From Spinacia oleracea (lineage: Eukaryota; Streptophyta; Magnoliopsida; Caryophyllales; Amaranthaceae): 64,000 bases of DNA. Location of the stretch: assembly GCF_020520425.1 (NCBI RefSeq), contig NC_079489.1:18748001-18812000 (forward strand). The letters are read 5' to 3'. A model generated the notes under the pieces. The model ran no database searches. It worked only from the letters and a program-made list of their open reading frames with translations, and had not been told where the DNA came from. Below are positions 42,692-54,359 of the stretch, piece after piece; the stretch's first letter is position 1; each line of letters begins with the position of its first letter. The position numbers were made by a program, and so were the translations under genes.

Positions 42692-43336
42692 TTAGATCTC
42701 AAGATCATCGAACTCTTCTTCAGGTTCTTCATCGGGGTCTTCCTCAAGGTTTGCATCTTCACCCATGTCTTCATCTTGATTAGGCTCACTTGCCATCTCC
42801 TGTTCACTTTCGAGCTCTACATCCGAATCACTAGAGACCTCAATGGTTGGCTCATGAGCCGCTGGGTTAGGATTCTCTGCCTCAACACCTACATTCTCAT
42901 TCTCCACAGCTACATCATTTTCCTCTAGGTCATTATTTACACTTATTCCCATAGGTTCTTCTGTAACTGAATCTCCAACATGACTCCCTACGATTTTACT
43001 GTCTCTAAACCCACTTTCTGCCGCCTCAATAATGGTGGTCAGAATTTCTGAGTCATATTTCCATCTACCATCCCAAGTCACATACTTAGCCAAGTTTGGA
43101 GTTCCATTATCAGAATGCATGTCTTTAAACTTTTCCTTGAGTTCTAGGTATGGAAATTTGTTAGGTAAGCAATTAATGATAGTGGCTGCTATGATATCCT
43201 TTCTCATTAAGATAGGTTGCCCTTGAACTTTAGCATAATATTCACATCCAAACATGATTTTCTTCACGTAAATATCAGGGGTTTCTATATCAAGTTTCTC
43301 GAAGGATCCTATGTTGGTATACTTGGAAAGAAACAT
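42692..43336 (-). CDS. Uncharacterised 214-residue acidic-tailed protein of element B
   Basis: Intact homologue of 12210-12854: same length, same start (MFLSKYTNIG) and same end (EEEFDDLEI). The frame is open for a further 42 codons upstream, to a Met at 43462, but that part is not open in element A and precedes the conserved acceptor-like site, so 43336 is chosen as the start. Eight residues differ from A: V28M in the body and seven in the acidic tail after residue 157, including L158P. No family recognised. The pattern of a fixed body and a drifting acidic tail suggests that the body is under constraint. Confidence 0.75.
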   Translation of the reverse strand: MFLSKYTNIGSFEKLDIETPDIYVKKIMFGCEYYAKVQGQPILMRKDIIAATIINCLPNKFPYLELKEKFKDMHSDNGTPNLAKYVTWDGRWKYDSEILTTIIEAAESGFRDSKIVGSHVGDSVTEEPMGISVNNDLEENDVAVENENVGVEAENPNPAAHEPTIEVSSDSDVELESEQEMASEPNQDEDMGEDANLEEDPDEEPEEEFDDLEI

Positions 43337-44060
43337 TTTATTCCTGAAATAAACAATTCCATGTCTCACTAACGATTTTCCAACCAAATCATAAACAAAG
43401 TTCAATAACGCAATAAGTTTGGTGGAAGCAAACAATTCTTTATGCACATGTAAATGTAACACTTAAACAATTAGCACACGCACGTACATAACAATCAATT
43501 TCTAATGCTAGCGTTGACTAGCTACTAATGCACATATAATTCTATCTTATATGCCCTTCTTATACTACCCATCTCTCATAAACTAAAGCATTGGAATAAT
43601 TTAAATAACAAGGTAAAAGGACGCTAATATAATAGAATTATAACATAGAATAATAATATAAAAAAAAATATAAAATAAATAAAGTAAAATAAATTAAGGA
43701 AATGCGTAGCGAATAAATTAGAAAATAAAGTTATTAATTCGAAAAAGATTTATATTTTCTAATAACGAATTCTAACTCTTGAAACAACTAAAAAAAATGT
43801 ACTCATTTTTTTTTTTTTTTTGAATAATAAATAATAAGAAAAATAAAAATGTCGAAAGTATCACTTTAACCTTAATAATAATTTGATTTCGAACTTAAAT
43901 AAGAAATATTATATACTTTCAAACAGGATAAAAGGAAATCGGCCCCCCAAAAAAAGTACCAATTTTTGAACAATATAATACGTAGAAGCTCGATTTTTAA
44001 GAATTTTATTTTAAATAACTAGATAGTTAGGCGCCTAAAATTTATTAAAGTAAAACCTTA
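43337..44060 (-). other. Leader of element B
   Basis: Non-coding, A/T-rich, with a run of T near 43808-43825. The acceptor-like TTGTTTATTTCAG of element A is conserved on minus (AG at 43344-43345). Confidence 0.55.
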
Positions 44061-44074
44061 GCTTCTAGATACCA
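44061..44074 (-). other. Primer-binding site of element B
   Basis: On minus, TGGTATCTAGAAGC lies 3 bp after the 5' LTR, identical to element A. Confidence 0.65.
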
Positions 44075-44077
44075 CTT

Positions 44078-47001
44078 TGTAACACCCCGACAATTCTCTC
44101 TTTTCTAAAACAACATTTTAATATAAAACGTAGAGAATTATCAAGGCATTATCGCCCGTGTGAAAACGTAACGGCTTATTTAGAATTTTGCAGCGGAAAA
44201 CATAAAACTAAGTTTAGGTTTATAAATAATCGATTACATAGTTAATCCCAAAACCAATCAACGAAAATAAGATCAACTAACAAGTTTAAAGTCCAATTAA
44301 ACAACCCAAGTTAACTTAGCAAATCAAAACTAAATACAAGCTCTCTATTCCCGATCCCAATGATGCAACATCTTCAAACCTGCAGATGGACAATGCTTAT
44401 TGATCCTTAGAGACTGCTCACCAAAGATTGGGTCATCACAGGATCAATAAGGCATAGCCATGATCAACATGTACAAGCAAAAGCACGTAATCAGCAAAGC
44501 TGAGTACTACATACTAAATCAATAATAATCCTAACATGATTCTATTAAACGAACAACCCTAACATGGTACTAAATAAAACATAAGCAAGGATAATCAAGA
44601 TATACTGACTTGAAGACTATACTTCACTGAACTAGACCTTTGTATCATTAACATTATTTTAATTGAAATAGTCAATGGACTGAGTTGTCTACTAGAAACT
44701 TCTTCTTCTTCACTAAGGAAGACGAGGTACGGGCGCGACTCCGTAAACCCCAATGACCTGCGATATCGAGGGACTTTTGAATAAAATAGAACCGGTGATC
44801 AATCCGGCCCCAGAAAAACCCATAGGCGACCCATGACCCCAACTCCTGATTGTCCGTCACTTTAGACGTGCACAGTCTAAAGCTATTGCTACTCAGTTTC
44901 ACTTTACATGACTTAACTTTAATACTTGGTTATGACTCATCAAACGTAAATATTATATTCAACAAGTAAACACAACTTCTTTTATCTTTGAATTAAACCA
45001 GTGATCACAACATTCAACCAAGAGCCAATTCCAACTATTTTAATCCTCCCTTTATCCATATTTTAAAAACCTTTATTAGGTATAAGGTTCAACTACCAAA
45101 CAAGGTCCTCGGCCCTTATAAAGTAGTGAAAATCTAAAGAGGAACAACGATCAATAAAGATCTAAACCAATATTAAATACTATAAAGTTCCCCAAAACCA
45201 ACATGCTTGCATCAATATTCCATGCTAACATGATTCAATTCTTATAAATAAAGTTTTATGTTCAACGCATTAATTCAACGACATTAAACATGAATCTCCA
45301 ACATAAACAAGTTCATAAATATATTCATCATATTCTCAATACAACACACATCCAAGCACACGGTATGTACGTACCTTGTGTAAACAAACTGATAGGCCAC
45401 TTTAACGAATTCAAAAGTCGCCCATAAAGAATTCTCCGCCTAAAATAATCAAGAAACGTACCCAAATCAATTCCTAATAATTTACAGCAACACTAACGTA
45501 CTCTAAACACATCCTAAACATATTTAGAACATTCCCTAATATCGAAACTTAATTAATTAACTTCCTAGAATAGTGGTTAATTCCCTAACGGTCCCTAATT
45601 ATCATAACCTCCAATAAAGCATCCCTTTTTAAAATTCCAGCAATATAAAATAGTTTAAAACTTCGCCAAACCATAATTAACATGCTTAAAATCATAAAAA
45701 CAATAACCTTAATAACTCATAAACATCATACCATGATTTTAAAACTATTAAAACCTTAAAAATTCATGCTTTAATAATTAAAAATCATTATTTCAATGCA
45801 ATTGCATAATCTGAAGATTGAATTTATTATTTAAACATAATATATAATCTGAAAATATAATTTAATCATAATAACTTAAAATTTTCATTCAATAATCATG
45901 AATTAAATCACTGAACTAATTAAAACCCTAACTTATATATTAATCAACCAAAAACTGAAAATAATTAATTTATAACATCAACACCAAATCTGAAAATTAT
46001 AATTTAACTATAAAGATTAATAAATTTAATTCAAGAACATGATTTAAATTATCATACTATAATTAAAATAATTAGTTACTTAGGGTTTAAGAAATAACCA
46101 ATGAAAGGAGGGGATGAGTGCTGGCCGGCGGACAAGGGCGGCGGCAGTAGATAGGGAGGCGCGGCCACGGAGGATGGACACCGCAGATGGTGGTACAGGT
46201 GGGTCGCGACGGCGTTGGTTGCTTGCGAAAGAAGGGCACCTAGCAACGAGCAAAAGGCGAAAAGAGGAGAGACAAACGAGAGGGAGACGGAAGACGAGCC
46301 TCGCCGGCGGCAGTGCAGCGCGACGGGGGAGATGGGCGGTGGTGCGGCGACTTTGGTGGCTGTGCAAGAAAACAGGACATTAAGGAGGAGAGAAATACGC
46401 AAGAAGAAGTAAGAAACAGAGAAGGAAGAGGACGACGAAGAAGACGGTCGAGGGAGAGGGGTAACTTACCGGCGGCGCAGAGATGGAGGTCCGGCGGCTG
46501 ACAGAAGCAACGAACGTGAAGGAGAGAGAAACGGCAGTGTGAGGGAGGAGGAAAATTTTGAGGGTTCTTATTTCTTTACGTGAATAGTGAAGGGGTGTTG
46601 GTTCACGTGAATTAGAGGTAGGAAAGGAGGATTTGTTTGGGCTAATGGTTTGGGCTTTGCAAAATGGGCTAGAATTAGGATTTGAGTTTTAGTGTTTGAA
46701 TCAAAAATCGAATAGGATAGTTTTTTCCGAATTCAACGGGTTTTCCTAATTCAAATTCTTTTCAACATAAAATTCTAAAATTATTCTTAATTGCACAAAC
46801 GTTAAAATATTTAGAATATATTTAAATAGAATTAAATATACATTAATTATATAAATATAATAAAGTTCAAAATAATTAAATATTTAGAACGTACTTAAAA
46901 TTAATTATATATTTATTACTAAAATTCATAAATTCTATTTAAATATAAATAATATACGTTAAAATATATTAATAAAATTTATAAATTTACGGGGGATTAC
47001 A
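44078..47001 (-). repeat. 5' LTR of element B
   Basis: 2924 bp, colinear with the 3' LTR apart from the 55-bp segment. Open frames at 46076-46501 are in its GC-rich part and are not genes. Confidence 0.92.
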
Positions 47002-47701
47002 ATAACACACATCACAGTTATATTTGTGACACCTTTGCAATATTCAGCATTTACAAACTTCATTTTTGACAAAGAAGGATGTCCCAATCTAGCATGTAAC
47101 AAATCCAGATGATTTTTAGTATCACCCTTTGATTGAGAAACACTGGTAGCAGTTTTATTTGGCAATCTGGTCATATGTACATCAACCACACTATCAACAG
47201 CATTGCAACTTGGCAATTGAGAAGATATACCTTGATTGACATCAGTTGTAGTTCTGACAAAATAATAGAGTCCATTTGTCCTTTTTCCAGCACCAATTAT
47301 CTTGGAATTAGAAGGGTCCTGGAAAATGTATCCAGTTCTAGTGAATGTTACCACAGTACCAGCATGCTCAATCAATCTTCCAAGAGACAACAGATTATGT
47401 TTAAAACCTTTGACAAGCAACACATCATGCAAGGTCAGATTATCACTAAGCTGAGTGTCTCCTAATTTCTCCACTGTCATCTGAGTTCCATCAGGCAAAC
47501 CAACTTTGATAGGCTGGTTAAGAACTCTTATGTTGGTCAATATACTCTCATCAAAAGTCATATGATCACAAGCACCAGAATCAACTATCCACACACCATG
47601 ATTATATTTAGCTGTAGTACAATTGAAAAAATGAGAGATTGTACCTGCATAGTTTGCATAAGAACAACTGGCTCCATTTGTGTCACTGTTTTGTGGCTAT
47701 T
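47002..47701 (-). CDS. C protease and GAG-pre-integrase part
   Basis: Minus-strand frame. The aspartic protease motif is WIVDSGACDHMTF (about 47590-47553), followed by LHDVLLVKGFKHNLLSLGRL, typical of the region between copia protease and integrase. The GAG-pre-integrase motif LDLLHARLGHPSLSKMKF lies at about 47110-47057. The frame continues without a stop from the TAG at 47699-47701 and is cut by element B at 47002. Confidence 0.85.
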
Positions 47702-48074
47702 GTCCTTTCATTACCTTCATAACTTCCTGACAAATAGCATTGAGCATTGCATTGTTTACCATACCAGCATCACCAGCAGAATTATCAAGAGGATCATCAC
47801 TAACATCATTTGCAGAATTAACATGAACAGCAAATCTGGTGCCATTTGAACCACTACCTTTAGCAGCCTTGATAGAATTGTACCAATCAGGATAACCAAT
47901 TATCTTGAAACATTGTTCTACAGTGTGTCCCTTCCCCTTACAATGAGAGCAAGTTTTGTTCAGTTTTTCTTTCTTCAGATCTTTCCAGTCTTTCTTTCCA
48001 TGATTTCCAGTATATTTCTGAACTTGGCTTCCTTTGTAAGATTGTGCTGCCATAGCACTACTGCTCGTGGTGTT
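47699..48074 (-). CDS. C gag, C-terminal part with zinc knuckle
   Basis: Continuation of the C gag after the D insertion. It has QSYKGSQVQKYTGNH, the zinc knuckle CSHCKGKGHTVEQC (CX2CX4HX4C) and FKIIGYPDWY, a common copia gag sequence. It ends at TAG (47699-47701) in the sequence MKVMKGQ-stop; the same frame then opens directly into the protease. Related copia elements use a single long ORF, so this is probably a CAG-to-TAG mutation. Confidence 0.85.
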
Positions 48075-49458
48075 TGGTAGGTTATGATACATATGACAAT
48101 TCATAAATCATGCGGAAAAACCATAAAGCCAGGAAAACATATTATTTACACATAATCATTTAGCATAGATTAGATGCATACTCTTTGTTGCGTGCCTTCC
48201 CTAGCTGCGCCCGAACCGAACAAGAACAAGTCTTTAGGACTCCAAGTGTCGTCCCTCCGTAGATAGTCCACAGCACGTCCGGATCCGCCTTAAGATTGAC
48301 CAACTAGAATCGCCCTTAAGGTACTATTATTTTCGGCACTTTATAGGCAAATGTGTGACTGAATTTTTCTCTCAAAAACTCACTTTGAATACTTTGAAAC
48401 TTGTGTTATAAATTGTGAGCCCTAGCCTCATATTTATAGCGGTATGGAAAGGGAATCGAAATCCTATTCAGATACAAATTAATTAAACCTAGAATCCTAC
48501 AAGAACTCTAATTTAATTAATTTATCAAATAGAATTAGGAATTGAATCATTAACCGAACTCTGCATGTTTTAGGAAACGTGCACGAACACAAACACTTGC
48601 ACACACACGCACGGCAGCCACGATGGGCCCCATGCGTGCGCGCGAGCAGCAGCCCACTCAGCGCCCGCGCGCGCTGCGCGCTGCGCGCAGCCTGCTGGGC
48701 CTGGCCTTGCGCTGGGCCTGGCGTGGCTGTTTGTGCGGCGCGCTTGGCTTGCTGGGCGATGGCCTGGCTTCGTGCTGGGCCTCGTCCGGCAGGCCTCGTC
48801 CGATGCTTATTCGTACGATGCGCTTCCGATTAAATTTTCCGATTCCGGAATTCATTTCCGATACGAACAATATTTAATATTTCCGATTCCGGAATTAATT
48901 TCCGTTTCGAACAAATATTTAATATTTCCGTTTCCGGAATTATTTTCCGATTCCGGTAATATTTCCGATTCTGACAATATTTCCGTTTCCGGCAATATTT
49001 CCGATTCTGGCAATATTTCCATTTCCGATAATATTTTCCGACACGTACCATGTTTCCGTTTCCGGCAACATCTACGACTTGGATAATATTTATATTTCCG
49101 ATACGATCCATATTTCCGTTTCCGGCAATATCATCGTTTCCGGAGTATTCATTCCTTGCCTGTGACGATCTTAGCTCCCACTGAAACCAAGATCCGTCGG
49201 TTCCGAATATTCATAGATGGAGTATTTAATGCTATTAAATACTTGATCCGTTTACGTACTATTTGTGTGACCCTACGGGTTCAGTCAAGAGTAAGCTGTG
49301 GATTAATATCATTAATTCCACTTGAACTGAAGCGGCCTCTAGCTAGGCATTCAGCTCACTTGATCTCACTGAATTATTAACTTGTTAATTAATACTGAAC
49401 CGCATTTATTAGACTTAACATAGAATGCATACTTGGACCAAGGGCATTATTTCCTTCA
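48075..49458 (-). repeat. 3' LTR of element D
   Basis: 1384 bp. It contains the CGGAAA-type array (48826-49145 on the plus strand as TTTCCG) and a TATA box on minus at about 48432-48439. Confidence 0.92.
48826..49145 (-). repeat. CGGAAA minisatellite in the 3' LTR of D
   Basis: Same family as the array in E, read on minus. Open frames over it on either strand are repeat translations. Confidence 0.85.
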
Positions 49459-50230
49459 GTCTCCCACTTGTCCTTAGGGACAAGTGTGCATTTCCTAATT
49501 CCTTTGTCGCTCGATGCTTGCTCTTGAACATAAGGTAAGAGTTGTCATCCTTATTATGTCCAGAGGTGTTCCTCGGTTTCAGAGTTCAACTGATCAAATA
49601 AACAGATAATCATAGCCTATGATTCATCCGAGCACGGCCATGCATTTCACAGTTTCTAGCTCTCCGAGTGGCCTTGTACAACTTTTAAGCATCTCATCCC
49701 GATTTATGGGAGGACAATCCCAATCTTGCGATCTTGAGATTAGACTTCGTTTGATAGGTGATTACCTGAGCGTTGCCTTTATAGCCTCCTTTTACGGTGC
49801 GACGGTTGGTCAACGTCAAAGCAACCAGTTCTCAAACAAGTAATTTCAAATCACTCAGGTATTGAGGATTTAGTGTCTAATAATTTTAATGAAATTTACT
49901 TATGACAGACTTTCATCTCTTACAGTAAAGTTTCATAGGTCTTGTCCGATACTAGTCTTCCCAAAGTAAGTATCTATGCAAATGATTATGACATTGCCAT
50001 GTCCACATAGTTCAAGAAACAGAACTACTAGTCATCTTGCATTCTAATCGTCTAACGTTTTCTATGCGTCCAATTTTATAGAAAACTCCGAATAGGGACC
50101 ATTTTCAACCTTTGACTTTCAAGTTCACTTGATAGACATTTCTTAGTCACAGGACTGGTCCTGACAGTCTATCTTGAATATATCGTCAAATTTGAAGGGA
50201 CTCATCATTTAATACTAAACCAAGATTAAA
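49459..50230 (-). other. 3' untranslated region and polypurine tract of element D
   Basis: Close match to 23109-23944 of element E. On minus it ends in AGGACAAGTGGGAGAC (about 49474-49459), directly before the 3' LTR. Confidence 0.75.
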
Positions 50231-53200
50231 TGGAATATGAAAATATATTTCATATATGATAAATGTTCAACCCCAATGTTTTATAACCATGGGCCTCAAA
50301 CCCATCTTCTAAAACAATTCATGGAATTCAAAGCTATGCTTGATTTCCAGTGCGACAATGTGAGTGTTGCTTCTCACTTGTTGCATAGGTTTAGTTATCA
50401 TTCTTTGCCAATCTTAATATCCTTTTTCATCGAATGTTCTTCGAGATATGATGAATAAGATCTTTTGAGTTTGTTTAATATGCGATCTAGTCTTTCTTAC
50501 TTCGATGGTGGTTTTACTCATTTTGCAATGAAGAACCATCAAGTTAGCAGACGTTTTTCTTGCTTCAAGAGTGGTTCTACGCATTTTTCAATGAAGAACC
50601 ATCAAGCCAGCAGATAGGTGATCTACCCAAGTTCAGTGAAGAACTTTAAACAACCCTGTTTTATTGCTTCTTAGGCAACAATCACTTTTACTTCAACTAT
50701 ATAGGTTGCTAGTGATGCTTTGTTTGGATTTACCTATCCAAGCAGTTCATAGATATGTGGAAGACTCTCCAACTATATCTTAGAACATAGAAATTAATAT
50801 TTTAATTTCCCACGCAACAACTCATGGTCTCCAATCCATGTTGCCATTTCAAAACACGATGCTCTATAGCTCGTCCTTATCAATGGTTAACTCCAAAGGG
50901 TCTTGCTTGATCCTTTGCCAATGTTTATGCGTGTAGCATCAATATTTAGCATATCTTTATTTCCTTGAATCAAGAACTATTCCTATGTACTTTTTCAAGT
51001 ACCATAAGTATTCTTGATCTCAATCTAGTTGATCTTCACTTAGATCAATAGAGATTGGTATATGTTCGTCATGCCTAAAGTCATACGATACGTTTTTGGC
51101 GATCCTCATATTATATCATACATGATAAATTCTTTTGCAGAATAATTCCCAATTGAATTCTATTCATGTAACTTTAGCTTATCTAGTTTCAGTAGATACT
51201 AAATTTAGCTAAATTCTTTGACATATAATATAGGTTAAGAATCTCATTTAGACTCTTTGATGTTTAACTTAGTAAATGCTTATACATAGTTCAAACATCC
51301 TTTTCTTAGATTTATTCACATGGGTCGAATATCTCCAATGGAGACTTTCGTGTTTGATTTAGTAAATGCCATTACTTAATCCAAAACAATATCATAAGAT
51401 CTTTGTAAATAGATCTTAATACCCAGTATGTACTAAGTTTCGCCATGGTCCATCATTGATGAATAATTTCAAATCTAAGTCATTAGCATTTGAATGTTAT
51501 TTTACAATAGAGAGATATGTGTGTGATACACATAGGACCAATTAAGTTTTATGTACTCCCACTAAACTTCTTATATATCTATAAGAATCATGTACATTTT
51601 TATGAAACTAAAATACTTATTAGCTTCACTAAAATACATTTCTAATTCCCAATTGCTTGCTTAAATCTGTACTTAGATTTCATAAGCTAGCTTTCCTTTT
51701 TAAGCATTTATTTGGATCCACAAATTCTATGACATACCATGTACATATTATATTCCAACATTTGATTGAGGAATACGTTTTGTCATCCAATTGCCATATG
51801 TACCAATATGCAATCATTGCTTGAATTATAGACTTAAGCATTACGATTTTGCATGAGGTTTCAACACAATCCACGCCGTGAATTTGCTTGTAACCTTTAG
51901 CAACTAATCTAGCTTTGTGTGTGAACACAATTTCATGTTTGATGGTTTTTATCCTTAAAACAAACTTGCAACTAATAGGTGTGAAACTATTCTTGCAAAT
52001 CAACAAAATTTCAATTTTGTCATCAAAACATTGAGTATGTTTTATGGCCTCTAACCATTTAAAACATTTGAGTCTATATATGGCCTCTAACCATTTTAGG
52101 GAATCTGGGTTTCGTCATAGCTTTCAAGTCACAAACTCATTAATCTACATGATAATAGTTTGACTGCAAGTTGTAGGTTTCTTCACTATTTAATAGAAGA
52201 ATCTCATAGTTTCATTGACCTGATCTCTATGTTTCTTTACTATCTAATAGAAGAATCTCATAGTTTCAGTGACTTGAATTCTATGCCTACTTGGGTATAG
52301 AACATCAAACATTAGAATATCAATAGCCACTTAAAGTCCTTTGAATATTCTGTTCTCCTTGAAGCACTTGTAAAGTCTTCTAAGAGATGTCTATTCTTTA
52401 AAGCCACTTCTAAAGTCTTAAACAATAAGTTCGGATTTTCTGAAGCACTTCGAAAAGCCTCCGGAATGTCCGTTTATGTTTGTTGTTCGCCTCGAAAACT
52501 TTCGAGGTCTATTTTCTCCCACTTGTCATTTTGGAAACGAATCTCCAAAAGGACATCATTTCGAGCAAACAAACATTATGTTCTCAAAAATTCGTGGTAG
52601 AAACAATACCCTTGTGTCTCATTTGAATAAATCACAATGAAACATATATCTATACTTGGGCCTTAGTTTGTCGAATGACAAACACTAAGCTCCCACTGAG
52701 TTTTACAACTCTCTAGATATATTTTATGAAAAGTTATTCTGAATTTACTTTTCAATAGCTTTGACGAATTTTGGTTTAGTTTGGTGGTAGTTGAGCATTT
52801 TGTTTTAGAAATTATAGGAAAAGTCTTTATGATTCATCATTAATCGAATCAAGTACTAATTGACTTCGATTATTCCAACTAAGATATGCCATATCTTATG
52901 GACCTAGATTGTGAAATTACACCACACAATCATTGATGATCATATTTGGTCTCAAGTAATCATCAACATGATCTAACCTAGATCTTTATGATTTCTTGCC
53001 AAGTGGATTTTATACTTCTGAATCTTTGAACTAGCCAAACAGATTCAACTTATATCACATTTGAGTAAATAAACCTATATTCACTCAAATCCATGTGAAA
53101 TAATAAAGTCATAAAACCTTTCTTTAGCTTTGAACTCTATTGTCTAGGCGTTCTAACAATAGTTCATATTCTTTGTTACTTTCAACAAGTAAGACTAGCT

Positions 53201-54359
53201 TGTCTTAAGTTGATCTAGAAATCAACCACCTTTCAAAAGTCCATTTAAAATAGAGCTTGTGAATGTTAACTTGTTGATATGGTCTAAGCAACAATGCCAA
53301 AGATTAGTGGAACTCAAATCAAGGGATTGATTTGAACCTAGTAAAGTTCTTTAAAGAGTTGTTTGTTTTAATCAAGCATATTGACTCAACCTGTAATTGA
53401 CCATTTCATTCAAATAAACAAACAAACATTGTTTTTGTTTTTCTTGAATGTGAGTCTTTCTGTGTTTGAAAACAGAAATTTAGGTATGTTGATTATGGAA
53501 CAAAATAGCCATTAAGTTCCAGCCTTTGAAAGGACTTAAAACAAACTTAGATGACCCTACAATTAATGTAGCATTGCCATGCTTCATTTCCCACTTGTAG
53601 GTCATTAGTGTATCCTAGCTTCCATTGTTTGAGTTATTACCGAAGTAAGAACCTCAAGCGGTATATGATACCAAGGAAGTTTGATTGCTAGGTCACTTCT
53701 CTTTAAACATAAACTTGTAGGTAGAAACGGAATCGTAAATTCCTTTCATTTGTTCCTCGTTTTCCTATTTCTTGTACCTTTTCTTATAGGCTTAAGAATT
53801 AAATTCTTTAGTGTTGACTTTTATACTTTGTTAGACATGTCCAATGTCACCAACAAGGTTCTTTACCATTTTAATTTATGTTGAATATTTTGTTTCAACT
53901 AGATGATCTTACCAGAAGCTTCTAAAGTTCTCTAAGCATCGATCTATTCGAATGTCTAGGGACTAGACTCATTCGAGAATTAAATGGACAAAGATATTAG
54001 GTTGTTAACCATTGGTAAAGCTGAGCGTATTAAACTCAATGCTTCATGATTTCAAAACTACAGTGTATTTTGAATTCACAAGCACCAATTGGTTTGCCAT
54101 TCGATTTTGATATTCGAAAACAACCATAAAAGTCGATATAAGAAACGTACATTTTAAATTGCTCACTTTCTCTCTTTTCCGTGAATCGTTCTTGGATTCA
54201 CCACCAATCGAGAAAATTTACTGTTACCTTTCTAAAAGGATTTATTGCAGTGCAAGATATTTAATTATAAACAATAATTAAAACATACATTGAAGCATGC
54301 AAAGTCTAAACATTTATCATGAATAATAACTTGAAATTAAAGCAACCATGCAATTCAAA
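50231..54359 (-). pseudogene. Decayed interior of element D, former copia coding region
   Basis: About 4.1 kb with no long frame. The only recognisable piece is on minus at 51680-52006, which contains KARLVAKGYKQIHGVDCVET, MLKSI and IWQLDDKT, matching KARLVAKGYRQVHGVDYDET and IWQMDVKT of the element E reverse transcriptase. Tandem-like pieces such as GAAGAACCATCAAG recur near 50530-50600. The rest is AT-rich and too degenerate to name. Some of it may be a separate, older insertion. Confidence 0.65.

Larger units (their letters stand above)
37464..47001 (-). mobile_element. Element B: second gag-only LTR retrotransposon of the A family, inside C
   Basis: Minus-strand element with LTRs 37464-40442 (3') and 44078-47001 (5'), and ATAAC duplications at 37459-37463 and 47002-47006. 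Internal order on minus: primer-binding site, leader, 214-residue ORF, gag, protease relic, polypurine tract, as in element A. The internal region is 3.6 kb. No pol. A and B differ clearly in parts of the LTR, so they are different subfamilies of one family. Confidence 0.92.

Noticed and set aside
43337..43462. N-terminal extension of the 214-residue ORF in element B
   Set aside because: It is not open in element A and lies upstream of the conserved acceptor-like site, so the shared Met at 43336 is preferred.
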